This document shows, piece after piece, positions 30,684 through 38,266 of a stretch of DNA of 38,761 nucleotides. The stretch comes from Kiritimatiellia bacterium (GTDB lineage: Bacteria; Verrucomicrobiota; Kiritimatiellia; JAFGHX01), in assembly GCA_016929905.1 (NCBI GenBank), contig JAFGHX010000473.1:1-38761 (forward strand), in the 5' to 3' direction. The notes under the pieces are model-generated. The model saw only the letters and a list, made by a program, of their open reading frames with translations, did not search any database and was not told the origin of the DNA. Numbering within the stretch: position 1 is the first letter of the stretch; every line of letters begins with the position of its first letter. Position numbers and translations under genes: made by a program.

Positions 30684-31475
30684 ATGCATGATCTTCAGGC
30701 CAGGCTGCAGCTCGACAGGCCGCTCGCGGTCTTCGACATCGAAGCCACCGGGACCAACCCGCGCGCCGATCGAATCGTCGAGCTGGCCATCGGGAAGCTG
30801 CCCCCGGACGGCGCCCTGGAATGGCACGTCTTCCGCGTGAACCCGGAAATCCCGATCCCCGCCGGCGCGACGGCCATCCACGGCATCCACGACGCCGACG
30901 TAGCCCAATGCCCCACGTTCCGCGAGATCGCCGGCCGCGTCCTCGAAATCCTCGACGGCTGCGACCTCGGCGGCTACAACCTGTTGCGGTACGATATCCC
31001 GATGCTCGTGGAGGAGTTCCTCCGCGCCGGGCTCACGTGCGATCTCACCCAGCGCCGCGTCTTCGACGCCCAGCGCGTCTTCCACAAACGCGAACCCCGC
31101 GACCTGACTGCCGCCGTCGCCTTCTACTGCAACGGCACGCACGAAAACGCGCACGGCGCACAGGCCGACGTGCTCGCGACCATCAACGTCATGGCCGGCC
31201 AGCTCAGAAAGTATCCCGACCTGCCCGCCAACATGAACGGCCTGCACGAATACTGCGCCGTGCGCAAGGAAGACTGGGCCGACATGGCCGGCAAACTCAA
31301 GTGGGTCGACGGCCAGATTGTCCTCAATTTCGGCAAAAAACAGGGCACCCCGCTCCGACGCATGGTCGAGCAGGACCCCAAGTACTTGAAATGGCTGCTC
31401 AAAAGCGATTTCGCCAGCGATACCAAACAGATCGTGCAGAATGCGCTCGAGGGCAAGTACCCCGATCCACCCTGA
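30684..31475 (+). CDS. DEDD-family 3-prime exonuclease (DnaQ-like)
   Basis: 263 residues. Exo I FDIEATGTNP, Exo II GYNLLRYDIPML with FREIAGRVLEIL, and Exo III HGAQADVLATINVM with an upstream His give the DEDDh active site. GATAIHGIHDADV is typical of the DnaQ/PolC group. Residues 190-263 form an extra helical/beta tail (KWVDGQIVLNFGKKQGTPLRRM, YLKWLLKSDF) also seen in stand-alone exonuclease X-like proteins. It would trim single-stranded DNA or RNA ends; the substrate cannot be told. The start has no ribosome site. Confidence 0.88.
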   Translation: MHDLQARLQLDRPLAVFDIEATGTNPRADRIVELAIGKLPPDGALEWHVFRVNPEIPIPAGATAIHGIHDADVAQCPTFREIAGRVLEILDGCDLGGYNLLRYDIPMLVEEFLRAGLTCDLTQRRVFDAQRVFHKREPRDLTAAVAFYCNGTHENAHGAQADVLATINVMAGQLRKYPDLPANMNGLHEYCAVRKEDWADMAGKLKWVDGQIVLNFGKKQGTPLRRMVEQDPKYLKWLLKSDFASDTKQIVQNALEGKYPDPP

Positions 31476-31501
31476 CCCAACAACCCATGCTTCACCCAAC
31501 A

Positions 31502-31549
31502 GTATCTTTGTCGTAAGCTTGGTCGTAAGCTTGGTCGAAATCTCCGTCG
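31502..31549 (-). repeat. 12-bp tandem repeat, locus 4 (four units)
   Basis: On the minus strand CGACGGAGATTT, CGACCAAGCTTA, CGACCAAGCTTA and CGACAAAGATAC follow in exact 12-nt phase, in the gap before proB. Confidence 0.8.
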
Positions 31550-31590
31550 CAAACAGCCCTTGCGTCATACGCACGGGCCGGACACAACCG

Positions 31591-32739
31591 ATGAAGTCGA
31601 GCCAGAACCCGAGACTCCCCCTCACCCGGGCCAGCCGCCTGGTCATCAAGGTCGGGACACGCGTCCTTGCCCAGAAGTCCGGCCGCCCGCACGTATCCCG
31701 GATCAAGGCGCTCGTGCGGGAGGTCGCCGCGCTGGTCCGTTCCGGCCGGGAAATCCTGCTCGTGTCGTCCGGCGCGATCGGCGCCGGGATGCAGGCGCTC
31801 GGCATGAAACGCCGCCCGACCAGCCTGCCGGACCTGCAAATGGCAGCCGCCGTGGGCCAATCCCGGCTCATGGCGCTGTACGACGAACTCTTCGCCAAAG
31901 AAAAACTGCGGGTCGGCCAGATCCTGCTTACCCACGACGATCTGCGCCATCGCGAACGGCACCTGAACGCGCGCAACACCATCGCCAGGCTGCTGTCGAC
32001 CGGCGTGGTCCCGATCATCAACGAGAACGATGTCGTCTCCGTGGACGAGATCCGGTTCGGCGACAACGATCTTCTCGCCGCCCTCGTCGCCTTGCTCGTG
32101 CACGCCGAACTGGTCATTCTGCTCACCACCACCGACGGCGTGCGGGAGCCTGCGGGCGCAGGCCGTTCCCGGCGCTTGGCCACCCTGCGCGCCGTTACCC
32201 GCGAAACCTACGCCCTCGCCAACGGCAAGGGCAGCGACCTTTCAACCGGCGGGATGCTCACCAAGCTGCAGTCGGCTGAGGAAATCACGCGCGCGGGCGG
32301 CACCGTCGTGATCGCCAACGGCACCATGCCGCGCGTGCTCGCCCGGATCGTGACCGGCGAAGACGTCGGAACCGTCGTGCTGCCGCAGCGGCCCGTCGGC
32401 GGCAGCGCCATCAAGGGCCGTAAACGCTGGATCGCCTTCTTCCACCGGGCGGCCGGCACCATCACGATCGACGACGGCGCCAGGGAAGCCGTCCGGAAAA
32501 AGGGCCGCAGCCTGCTGCCGCGCGGCATCACGGCCGTCGAAGGCCAATTCGAGGTGGGCGCGCTCGTCAACATCAAGAGCGCCGACGGCACGCTGATCGC
32601 CCGCGGCCTCGTCGGATACGGCAGCGACGATATCCGGACAATCCAGGGCGCGCGCACCGCCGACATCGCCAGACTGCTCGGTAGAAAAGACTATGACGAG
32701 GTCGTCCACCGTGATAATATGGTCGTGCTGGGCTCCTGA
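31591..32739 (+). CDS. proB: Glutamate 5-kinase
   Basis: 382 residues from the ATG at 31591; no clear ribosome site. Kinase motifs VIKVGTRVLA, VSSGAIGAGM, INENDVVS, FGDNDLLAALVA and GKGSDLSTGGMLTKL are present. A C-terminal PUA domain (about 285-375; ITIDDGAREAV, LLPRGITAVEG, GLVGYGSDDI) makes it the long, E. coli-like form. It phosphorylates glutamate in the first step of proline synthesis. proA follows after 34 bp. Confidence 0.96.
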   Translation: MKSSQNPRLPLTRASRLVIKVGTRVLAQKSGRPHVSRIKALVREVAALVRSGREILLVSSGAIGAGMQALGMKRRPTSLPDLQMAAAVGQSRLMALYDELFAKEKLRVGQILLTHDDLRHRERHLNARNTIARLLSTGVVPIINENDVVSVDEIRFGDNDLLAALVALLVHAELVILLTTTDGVREPAGAGRSRRLATLRAVTRETYALANGKGSDLSTGGMLTKLQSAEEITRAGGTVVIANGTMPRVLARIVTGEDVGTVVLPQRPVGGSAIKGRKRWIAFFHRAAGTITIDDGAREAVRKKGRSLLPRGITAVEGQFEVGALVNIKSADGTLIARGLVGYGSDDIRTIQGARTADIARLLGRKDYDEVVHRDNMVVLGS

Positions 32740-32773
32740 CACCGTGTCGTAAGCGCCTACCCGGAGAATACCT

Positions 32774-34030
32774 ATGGACTTGCACCAAGAACTGGCCGAG
32801 ATGGGCGCCCGCGCCGTGGCCGCGGCCCGGCAACTCGCCCTGCTCGCACCGCGCCGTAAGAACACGATCCTCCAGGCCATGGCCGACGAGCTGGACGCAC
32901 GCCGCGCACGCCTCATGCAGGCCAACAACGAGGACATGCAGGCCGGAAAGGATGCCGGGCTCTCCTCCGCCATGCTGGACCGGCTGTGCCTCACCGACAG
33001 CCGCATCGCCGACATGGCCAAAAGCCTTCGCGACGTCGCCGGCCTGAAAGACCCCATCGGGGCGCGCATCAGCCGCTGGCTGCGACCGAACGGACTGGAG
33101 ATCGTCAAAATCCGCGTGCCGATCGGCGTGATCGGCATCATCTACGAAGCGCGCCCCAACGTCACCTCCGACGCCGCCGCGCTCTGCTTCAAGGCCTCCA
33201 ATGCCGTGATCCTGCGCGGCGGCAAGGAAGCCATCCGGTCCAACACCGCCATCGTCGAGGCCATCCAGGCCGGCGGCGAGAAGAAGGGCCTGCCCCCCGA
33301 CAGCATCCAACTGGTCCGCACCACGGAACGGCAGGCGGTCACCGAACTTGTCCGGCTCGAGGACTATATCGATCTGATCATCCCGCGCGGCGGCGAGACG
33401 TTGATCCGGGCCGTCGTCGAAAACGCGCGCGTGCCCGTCATCAAACACTACAAGGGCGTCTGCCATACCTATGTCGACGAGAGCGCCGACCACGAGATGG
33501 CCCTGCGTATCATCGAAAACGCCAAGTGCCAGCGGCCCGGCGTCTGCAACGCCATGGAAACGCTCCTGGTCCACGAAGCCATTGCCGCCGAATTCCTGCC
33601 GAAGGTCGCCCAACGGCTGCAGCCGCTCGGCGTCGAGCTGCGCGGCGATCCCGCGGCGCGGCAAATCGTGCCCGCCATGAAGGAGGCGACCGAGGCGGAC
33701 TGGTACGCCGAGTACCTGGCCCTCATCCTCGCCGTCCGCGTCGTGCCTTCGGTCCAGGCGGCCATCGAACATGTCAACACCTACGGCTCCCAGCATTCCG
33801 ACGCCATCGTCGCCGCCGCCGAGCCCGCCCAGAAGGCGTTCACCCAGGAAGTGAACTCCGCCACCGTCTACATTAACGCCTCCACCCGCTTCACCGACGG
33901 CGGCGAGTTCGGGATGGGCGCCGAGATCGGAATCAGTACCGACAAACTCCACGCGCGCGGGCCCATGGGCCTCGAAGAACTCACCACCTATAAGTACGTC
34001 ATCTACGGAAAAGGCCAGATCCGGGAGTAG
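32774..34030 (+). CDS. proA: Gamma-glutamyl phosphate reductase
   Basis: 418 residues, GGAGA 9 nt before the ATG. An aldehyde-dehydrogenase fold with VPIGVIGIIYEARPNVT, ILRGGKEAI and the catalytic Cys in QRPGVCNAMETLLVH; FGMGAEIGISTDKLHARGPM near the end is diagnostic. It reduces glutamyl phosphate with NADPH to the semialdehyde for proline synthesis, acting with ProB as the second enzyme of the same operon. Confidence 0.97.
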   Translation: MDLHQELAEMGARAVAAARQLALLAPRRKNTILQAMADELDARRARLMQANNEDMQAGKDAGLSSAMLDRLCLTDSRIADMAKSLRDVAGLKDPIGARISRWLRPNGLEIVKIRVPIGVIGIIYEARPNVTSDAAALCFKASNAVILRGGKEAIRSNTAIVEAIQAGGEKKGLPPDSIQLVRTTERQAVTELVRLEDYIDLIIPRGGETLIRAVVENARVPVIKHYKGVCHTYVDESADHEMALRIIENAKCQRPGVCNAMETLLVHEAIAAEFLPKVAQRLQPLGVELRGDPAARQIVPAMKEATEADWYAEYLALILAVRVVPSVQAAIEHVNTYGSQHSDAIVAAAEPAQKAFTQEVNSATVYINASTRFTDGGEFGMGAEIGISTDKLHARGPMGLEELTTYKYVIYGKGQIRE

Positions 34031-34197
34031 CAAAACTCGATCGGGAACGTTGTCGGGGAACCCTCGGCATGAAGATCCTCGCGGCGACCGGCTCATCGCC
34101 GACACTAACGCCGCGCCCCGAGACCGCCCCCGACCTATAGCCGGCCCGCGGCACCCACCGGATGGCGATAGTCCAGATCGAGGAGAATCGGTCTCCA

Positions 34198-34257
34198 TTG
34201 CGACGAAAAGTTGGGAAAAATATGGGGAAGCATGTTCGGCCCGGGAACGTTCTCGCC
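34198..34257 (-). pseudogene. Decayed coding remnant, copy 1
   Basis: 60 bp that match copy 3 (35885-35944) at 45 of 60 positions. Read on the minus strand it encodes NVPGPN and LPHIFPNFSSQ, aligned codon for codon with copies 2 and 3. It lies in the 315-bp gap after proA, just left of the toxin-antitoxin pair; the rest of that gap (34031-34197) shows nothing I recognise. Confidence 0.5.
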
Positions 34258-34307
34258 GCTTGCCCATTGATCGCGCGTGACGCGCAGCCAACCGCCGGGG
34301 AATTGAG

Positions 34308-34344
34308 TTGTCACGCCACGCAATTGAGTGGTATAAACACTCAA
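34308..34344 (+). promoter_or_regulatory. Promoter and palindromic operator of the MNT-HEPN pair
   Basis: TTGTCA (34308-34313), 18-nt spacer, TATAAA (34332-34337), each 5 of 6 to consensus. A perfect inverted repeat, TTGAGTG (34324-34330) and CACTCAA (34338-34344), brackets the -10. The ATG begins at 34346, 8 nt after the -10, so the transcript would be leaderless. The HTH domain of the first gene is the obvious candidate repressor. Confidence 0.65.
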
Positions 34345-34345
34345 C

Positions 34346-34933
34346 ATGAACCGCTTGGCCGAGATCGTCGGGTCGAAGATCAGGGCGGAGATCTTTCGGT
34401 TGCTGTTTGGCGGCCCGCCATGCGAACTGCACGTGCGCGAGATCGAGCGTCAGACTGGGTTCAACGACCGCGCGATCCGTCAGGAGTTGGCGAAATTGAC
34501 GAGGCTGGGCCTCGTCAGTGCGCGTCGCGCCGGCAATCGACTGTACTATTCGGCACGGCGCGACAGTCCGCTCTTCCCGGACATTCGGAACCTGGCGCTC
34601 AAGACGATCGGGTTGGCGGATGTGCTCGGGTCCGCGCTCCAATCGGACAGAATTCGAGTTGCTTTCGTGTTCGGTTCGCTGGCACAAGGCGCGGAGCGAC
34701 CCGAGAGTGATGTGGACCTGATGGTGATCGGAGCACTGGGCATGCGAGAACTGACCGGCCTGCTCTCGGGCGTCACGGAGCGGATCGGGCGAGCGGTCAA
34801 CCCGCACGCATTGACCGTCGCGGATTTCGCGGCGAAAGTCAGGGCGAAGGATCACTTCCTGATCGCTGTTCTCGAGGGGCCCAAGTTGTTCGTCAAGGGT
34901 GATGAGCATGAGCTTGCAGAGCTGGCACGATAA
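34346..34933 (+). CDS. HTH-nucleotidyltransferase (MNT) protein, probable antitoxin
   Basis: 195 residues. Residues 1-70 form a winged helix (VGSKIRAEIFRLLFGG, IERQTGFNDRAIRQELAKLTRLGLV). Residues 95-180 hold a minimal nucleotidyltransferase with the catalytic FGSLAQGAERPESDVDLMVI (GS followed by D-x-D). MNT proteins neutralise HEPN ribonuclease toxins, in studied cases by adenylylating them. The fused HTH would give autoregulation through the palindrome at its promoter. It overlaps the HEPN gene by 26 nt, and the mRNA appears leaderless. Confidence 0.88.
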   Translation: MNRLAEIVGSKIRAEIFRLLFGGPPCELHVREIERQTGFNDRAIRQELAKLTRLGLVSARRAGNRLYYSARRDSPLFPDIRNLALKTIGLADVLGSALQSDRIRVAFVFGSLAQGAERPESDVDLMVIGALGMRELTGLLSGVTERIGRAVNPHALTVADFAAKVRAKDHFLIAVLEGPKLFVKGDEHELAELAR

Positions 34934-35348
34934 CGGCTGGCTGCGACCGCACAGCCCGACGCGGGAGGAGATCGCCAACCTCTTCGCGATTGTGGAGCGC
35001 GATTTGAAGGATGCCGGCGTGCCCGGCGTATCGTCCGACTGGCGTTTCGGGATCGCCTACAACGCGGCTCTGAAGCTTTGCACGATACTGCTGCACGCGG
35101 AGGGGTTCCGTCCCGAACACTCGCTGAACCACTACCGCACGATCGCCGCGCTCCCACTGATCTTGGGTGACGACCGCAAGGCGGACGCCGACTATCTGGA
35201 AACCTGCCGGCGGAAGCGGAACGTAGTGGAATACGACCGCGTAGGCGATGCATCCGATGCCGACGCCGGGGAACTGACGCAGTTCGTGGCCGAACTGATA
35301 GTGCGCGTGCGCGTCTGGCTGAAGGCCCATCACCCTAGCCTGACATAA
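34908..35348 (+). CDS. HEPN-domain protein, probable RNase toxin
   Basis: 146 residues from the ATG at 34908 (AAGGG 8 nt upstream); GTG 34899 and ATG 34902 are alternatives. All-helical, with the motif CRRKRNVVEYDR near residue 105, the R-x4-6 HEPN catalytic region in the variant with R-N and E-Y that is common in MNT-paired HEPN proteins; the classical His is replaced. DWRFGIAYNAALKL and HSLNHYRTIAALPLIL are shared family segments. Overlap with the MNT gene supports a toxin-antitoxin unit. Confidence 0.85.
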   Translation: MSLQSWHDNGWLRPHSPTREEIANLFAIVERDLKDAGVPGVSSDWRFGIAYNAALKLCTILLHAEGFRPEHSLNHYRTIAALPLILGDDRKADADYLETCRRKRNVVEYDRVGDASDADAGELTQFVAELIVRVRVWLKAHHPSLT

Positions 35349-35471
35349 TGCCAAACGATACTCGAAACCCGATACAACCCATCCCGCCCGGTACGCGCCC
35401 CTGAGTCCCGGATCGCGATCTTCGCCCTGTTGGTCAATCTGCCGACGTGCTCCTCCAGCCCCTGCCTTTCC

Positions 35472-35515
35472 GCCGAAGAATTGGAAAAAACATGGGGAAC
35501 CCCAGAACCGGGTTC
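35472..35515 (-). pseudogene. Decayed coding remnant, copy 2
   Basis: The 26 bp at 35473-35498 match copy 1 at 22 positions. Read on the minus strand the frame gives VPHVFSNSS, in register with copies 1 and 3. It flanks the right side of the MNT-HEPN unit. Confidence 0.45.
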
Positions 35516-35580
35516 ACAGAGTGCCTGATTTCACGGGCTTTTCGCGTCCGCCCGCCTCCCCTCTTTCGCTGCGAGGAGGC

Positions 35581-35721
35581 GGGCCTGCCGCGCCGTCCTG
35601 TCGCGTTACAGCCCGACCTGTCACGCCGTAGCCTTGGGCCAAGGCGGAAAGGGCGACGGCGGAAGCTCTGAGCGCAGCGAAAAGGTGGGCCTGCCGCGCC
35701 GTAGCTCTGAGCGCAGCGAAA
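35581..35721. repeat. Short mosaic direct repeats
   Basis: GGGCCTGCCGCGCCGT occurs at 35581-35596 and 35687-35702; AGCTCTGAGCGCAGCGAAA occurs at 35664-35682 and 35703-35721. They sit beside the tRNA fragment, in a 758-bp region (35349-36106) where I see no gene. Confidence 0.6.
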
Positions 35722-35732
35722 GAGCGAAGGCG

Positions 35733-35761
35733 GGAGCGGGTGACGGGAATCGAACCCGATC
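35733..35761 (-). other. tRNA-Gly 3-prime fragment, candidate attachment site
   Basis: On the minus strand the sequence reads as a T-arm (TTCGATT loop with GGG/CCC stem), acceptor strand CACCCGC, discriminator T and CC, the 3-prime end of a tRNA-Gly. No D-arm or anticodon arm lies upstream (plus-strand 35762-35840). Such fragments mark the far end of elements integrated in tRNA genes. By that logic the element lies to the right, with the intact tRNA outside the window. Confidence 0.55.
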
Positions 35762-35884
35762 GGGCCGTTTTTGGAGAATCGGCGAAAACTCGAAGAAATC
35801 CGCGAAAAGCCCCTGCCCCATTGGTTGATCCGCCGATTCGCTCATAGCCCGCCATGACCCGTTATGACCCCCGATAGCCCTCCT

Positions 35885-35944
35885 TTGCGTCGAAAAGTCG
35901 GGGAACATATGGGAAACGGCATTCAGGCCGGGAACATCCTTGCC
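35885..35944 (-). pseudogene. Decayed coding remnant, copy 3
   Basis: 75% identical to copy 1 over 60 bp. The minus-strand frame gives DVPGLN and VSHMFPDFSTQ. It lies about 125 bp to the right of the tRNA-Gly fragment, a place where an integrase gene end would be expected; that identity is a guess. Confidence 0.5.
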
Positions 35945-36106
35945 CGTCGTGCCGGAGATCCGGCCCGGGCGTGCTCCAGGGCGTCACGGGACCGGGGGAC
36001 AAGAATGCCAAAGTATTCGCCTCCCTGGTGGGTGTCACGTTAGTGAAGAGTTGGGAGCTGCCGGTGCCCGGTAGATCTGTTTGTTCTGCGGGGTTCAGGG
36101 GGCAAA

Positions 36107-37075
36107 TCACTGTTGCGGCGGGTCAGGAAGGAGTCCAAGATCGGTCATGGCCTTGACGGTCGCTTCAGCCTCTTCTCGTGAATCTCCCATGGCCATCAAG
36201 GCGTTGATTGCTGCTCTTTGCCGAGCCTCGATTGAGTAGCCCGGTTGTTCCGGCTTTCGATTGATCTTCCGACCCATTTCGATCTTCACGTCGTCGATCG
36301 CGTCGTCCAGACGTGAACTGCCTTCTCTCAAGGCCTCCTCGGAGTATCCACGCCTCTCAACATTGCCGATCACGTCATTGAGAGTCCTTTCGGCGTTGCG
36401 ATAGGCACGCGTATTCTCGATGCCGCTCGAACTGTGGACCTCAGAGTCGATCCTTGCATCGGGAGGTGTCCGGCGCTTGCCCCGCAAGACGGCCTTCCAA
36501 CTCTCGGCCCCGCGCACTATCTGGATCTGTTCTCCGACCACGCGTATCTGCCGTGCAGACCAGATCCGTTTCCCGTCCTCATATTTCTCCAGAAGAGTGA
36601 CTCTGCGGTGGATCTGGCCATTGCCCGTGCCTTCGACCTCGAAATAGACCGCCTCATCCCCTCGTTTCCACGCCAGATTGTCGAGGTACTTCCCCACCAA
36701 CCAGCCGGCGGGCACCAGGAGTTCATGTAACTCGCCCATTGTCGGGTTCACCTGGCGCATGGGTTGAATCGTTTCGGGCTTTTCTGTGTGTTGCGCAACC
36801 GCCGCCGGCCGCGACAGGTCTCGCGCTTCTTGCGGGTTTTTTGAAAGGGCGCTGTGAACAAACGCGGCATCTTCTTTCGACAGGAACGAGCGGCTGATCA
36901 GGTGGTTTCTTCCCGCATCGTCACTGAGTTTGACGAACTGCCCAGTAACCGACACCAGCTTCGCTCGGACCCCTTGCGGTGGCCCGCCTTGATAGAACCA
37001 GGTTCTGAATTCGGATTCGACGGCTGCCTCTGCCCACACAGCCGCACCCAGGAAGATGAGCATCCATTTTCGCAC
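36107..37075 (-). CDS. Secreted SHD1-like domain protein
   Basis: 322 residues from a GTG at 37075 with GGAGAGG upstream. Signal peptide 1-17 (MLIFLGAAVWAEA). Residues 20-75 resemble the SLA1 homology domain 1 fold common in PVC secreted proteins (FRTWFYQGG, AKLVSVTGQFVKLSDDAGR, FLSKEDAAFV). Residues 110-215 form an unassigned beta-rich part, and 225-322 are helical (NDVIGNVERRGYSEEAL, RQRAAINALMAMGDSREEA). Likely periplasmic or exported; role unknown. It lies right of the tRNA-Gly fragment, so it is probably cargo of an integrated element. Confidence 0.75.
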   Translation of the reverse strand: MRKWMLIFLGAAVWAEAAVESEFRTWFYQGGPPQGVRAKLVSVTGQFVKLSDDAGRNHLISRSFLSKEDAAFVHSALSKNPQEARDLSRPAAVAQHTEKPETIQPMRQVNPTMGELHELLVPAGWLVGKYLDNLAWKRGDEAVYFEVEGTGNGQIHRRVTLLEKYEDGKRIWSARQIRVVGEQIQIVRGAESWKAVLRGKRRTPPDARIDSEVHSSSGIENTRAYRNAERTLNDVIGNVERRGYSEEALREGSSRLDDAIDDVKIEMGRKINRKPEQPGYSIEARQRAAINALMAMGDSREEAEATVKAMTDLGLLPDPPQQ

Positions 37076-37403
37076 GGTCCTCTCCTCGTCGGGTTAGCGC
37101 CTTCCGACCTTCTTATTATAACCCAAACGCGGCCCGAAGTCGAGATCATTCACATTCTCTCATGCCCGCGAATCTGGGGCGATGTCGGAGCTTGGCGACG
37201 ACGGGGCTGTTGGCATTCTGACTGAAGGCGTCCACGTTCTGGCCGAGGCCAAGCCAGTGGTTTTGCATGGGGCTTGGCGAGCCGCCGCGGTCGTAGGGCT
37301 ACCTGGGCGTACCGAAGTAGCGTGCCCCAAGTTGGGAATGCGGCTGGGCACTGATAGGATCTTCGCGCCGATGTTCCAACACGATCACTGCGGAGATACA
37401 GAC
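37076..37403. other. Gap between divergent SHD1-like and HTH genes
   Basis: 328 bp. It contains the promoter candidate at 37115-37143 for the SHD1-like gene and, at the right end, GGAGA before the ATG at 37404. Nothing else recognised. Confidence 0.4.
37115..37143 (-). promoter_or_regulatory. Promoter of the SHD1-like gene
   Basis: Minus strand TCGACT (37143-37138), 17-nt spacer, exact TATAAT (37120-37115); predicted start near 37108, about 33 nt before the GTG. Confidence 0.55.
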
Positions 37404-37975
37404 ATGAACGGCCACGCACAACGCCCAAGTCCATCTTCCCCCCAGCCGGCACCGAACGCCATACCTCCCCGGACAGCCCCCTGCTCTCCCCACTACATCC
37501 CGAGGCTATCGAACGCCTGTTGTCCCTGGTCGTGTCGCCGCGCGCAATCCTGGACGCCGGCATCGCATTGCCCCTGCTGGTAGTTGTTATCCGCGAATGC
37601 GGGGCGGGCACATCATGCAGACTCACCTATCGGGACATCGCCAAGCAGTGTGGGGTGGCGTATCCAACATTGAAGATGTGGGCCCGGAAGATCGAGGATG
37701 GGGGATTTATCACCAGCAGGACCTTGCTTGGCAGTGGCGGTGTAGTGCTCGAGTTGAACACGGACAAGATCCCCAGGCTGGGGCTACTGGACGCACTCAC
37801 CGGCTGTCTGAGCGAGACGGATCAATTGCTGCGCGGTATACGGACTACAATCGGCGGGGCGCTGAATGACGGGTTGTGTGGAATATCCAGATACAGGCGC
37901 ACGCTCGGCGTCGAGCACGGCTTGCCAGAGATCGAAAATAACGCACGGGCTGCAGGTCCGGTAGCCAATAGGTAA
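37404..37975 (+). pseudogene. Helix-turn-helix replication/regulator-like gene, probably frameshifted
   Basis: The best start, ATG 37404 with GGAGA 8 nt upstream, is in a different frame from the body of the gene. The body is open from 37358 but has no ATG, GTG or TTG before a TTG at 37520. A one-base shift at the C6 run (37438-37443) would join them. The body encodes PLHPEAIERLLSLVV then YRDIAKQCGVAYPTLKMWARKIEDGGFI, a winged HTH like those in plasmid and phage regulators, and a polar tail. It may be decayed, use a -1 shift, or be a sequencing error; TTG 37520 would give 151 residues. Confidence 0.6.
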
Positions 37976-38023
37976 AAGAAGGCGCCAGCAATCGCGGGCG
38001 CCCGGAGGGACAATAGTGGAGTA

Positions 38024-38266
38024 TCAACACTCACGTTTGCCCCGGAGTAGCCGCTCCAGGTCGGTCAGCCGGATGCCGTATAACCCGCATAGGTCGTATG
38101 TCTCCAGTAGGTCCAACCTGCGTTCCCGTGTTTCGATTTTGCTTAGCGTCGACTTCGCCCAGCCCATCTTTTGGGCTACCTGGGCCTGCGTGAGTCCGCT
38201 CCTTCTGCGGATTTGGCGAAGCTCGGTGATCAAACGGGTGTATCGCCTATCGTGTATTGTCTTCAC
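38024..38266 (-). CDS. Xre-family HTH regulator
   Basis: 80 residues from a GTG at 38266 with AGGAGGAGA 5 nt upstream. A Cro/C1-type HTH spans about 12-67 (LRQIRRRSGLTQAQVAQKMGWAKSTLSKIE, written here in two parts: the recognition helix is WAKSTLSKIE). The tail LLRGKREC is short. It is likely a DNA-binding regulator of the surrounding element, with no toxin partner visible. Nothing gene-like follows to the left before the HTH pseudogene. Confidence 0.87.
   Translation of the reverse strand: MKTIHDRRYTRLITELRQIRRRSGLTQAQVAQKMGWAKSTLSKIETRERRLDLLETYDLCGLYGIRLTDLERLLRGKREC

Noticed and set aside
15274..31549. CRISPR array
   Set aside because: The 12-bp repeats are contiguous without spacers, and there are no cas genes; no other array-like pattern was seen.
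32573..34978. Minus-strand open frame of 801 codons opposite proA and the MNT gene
   Set aside because: Antisense to two well-supported genes; low-complexity composition.
35971..36156. Short plus-strand frame overlapping the end of the SHD1-like gene
   Set aside because: GTG start without ribosome site, overlaps a better gene, no recognisable motif.
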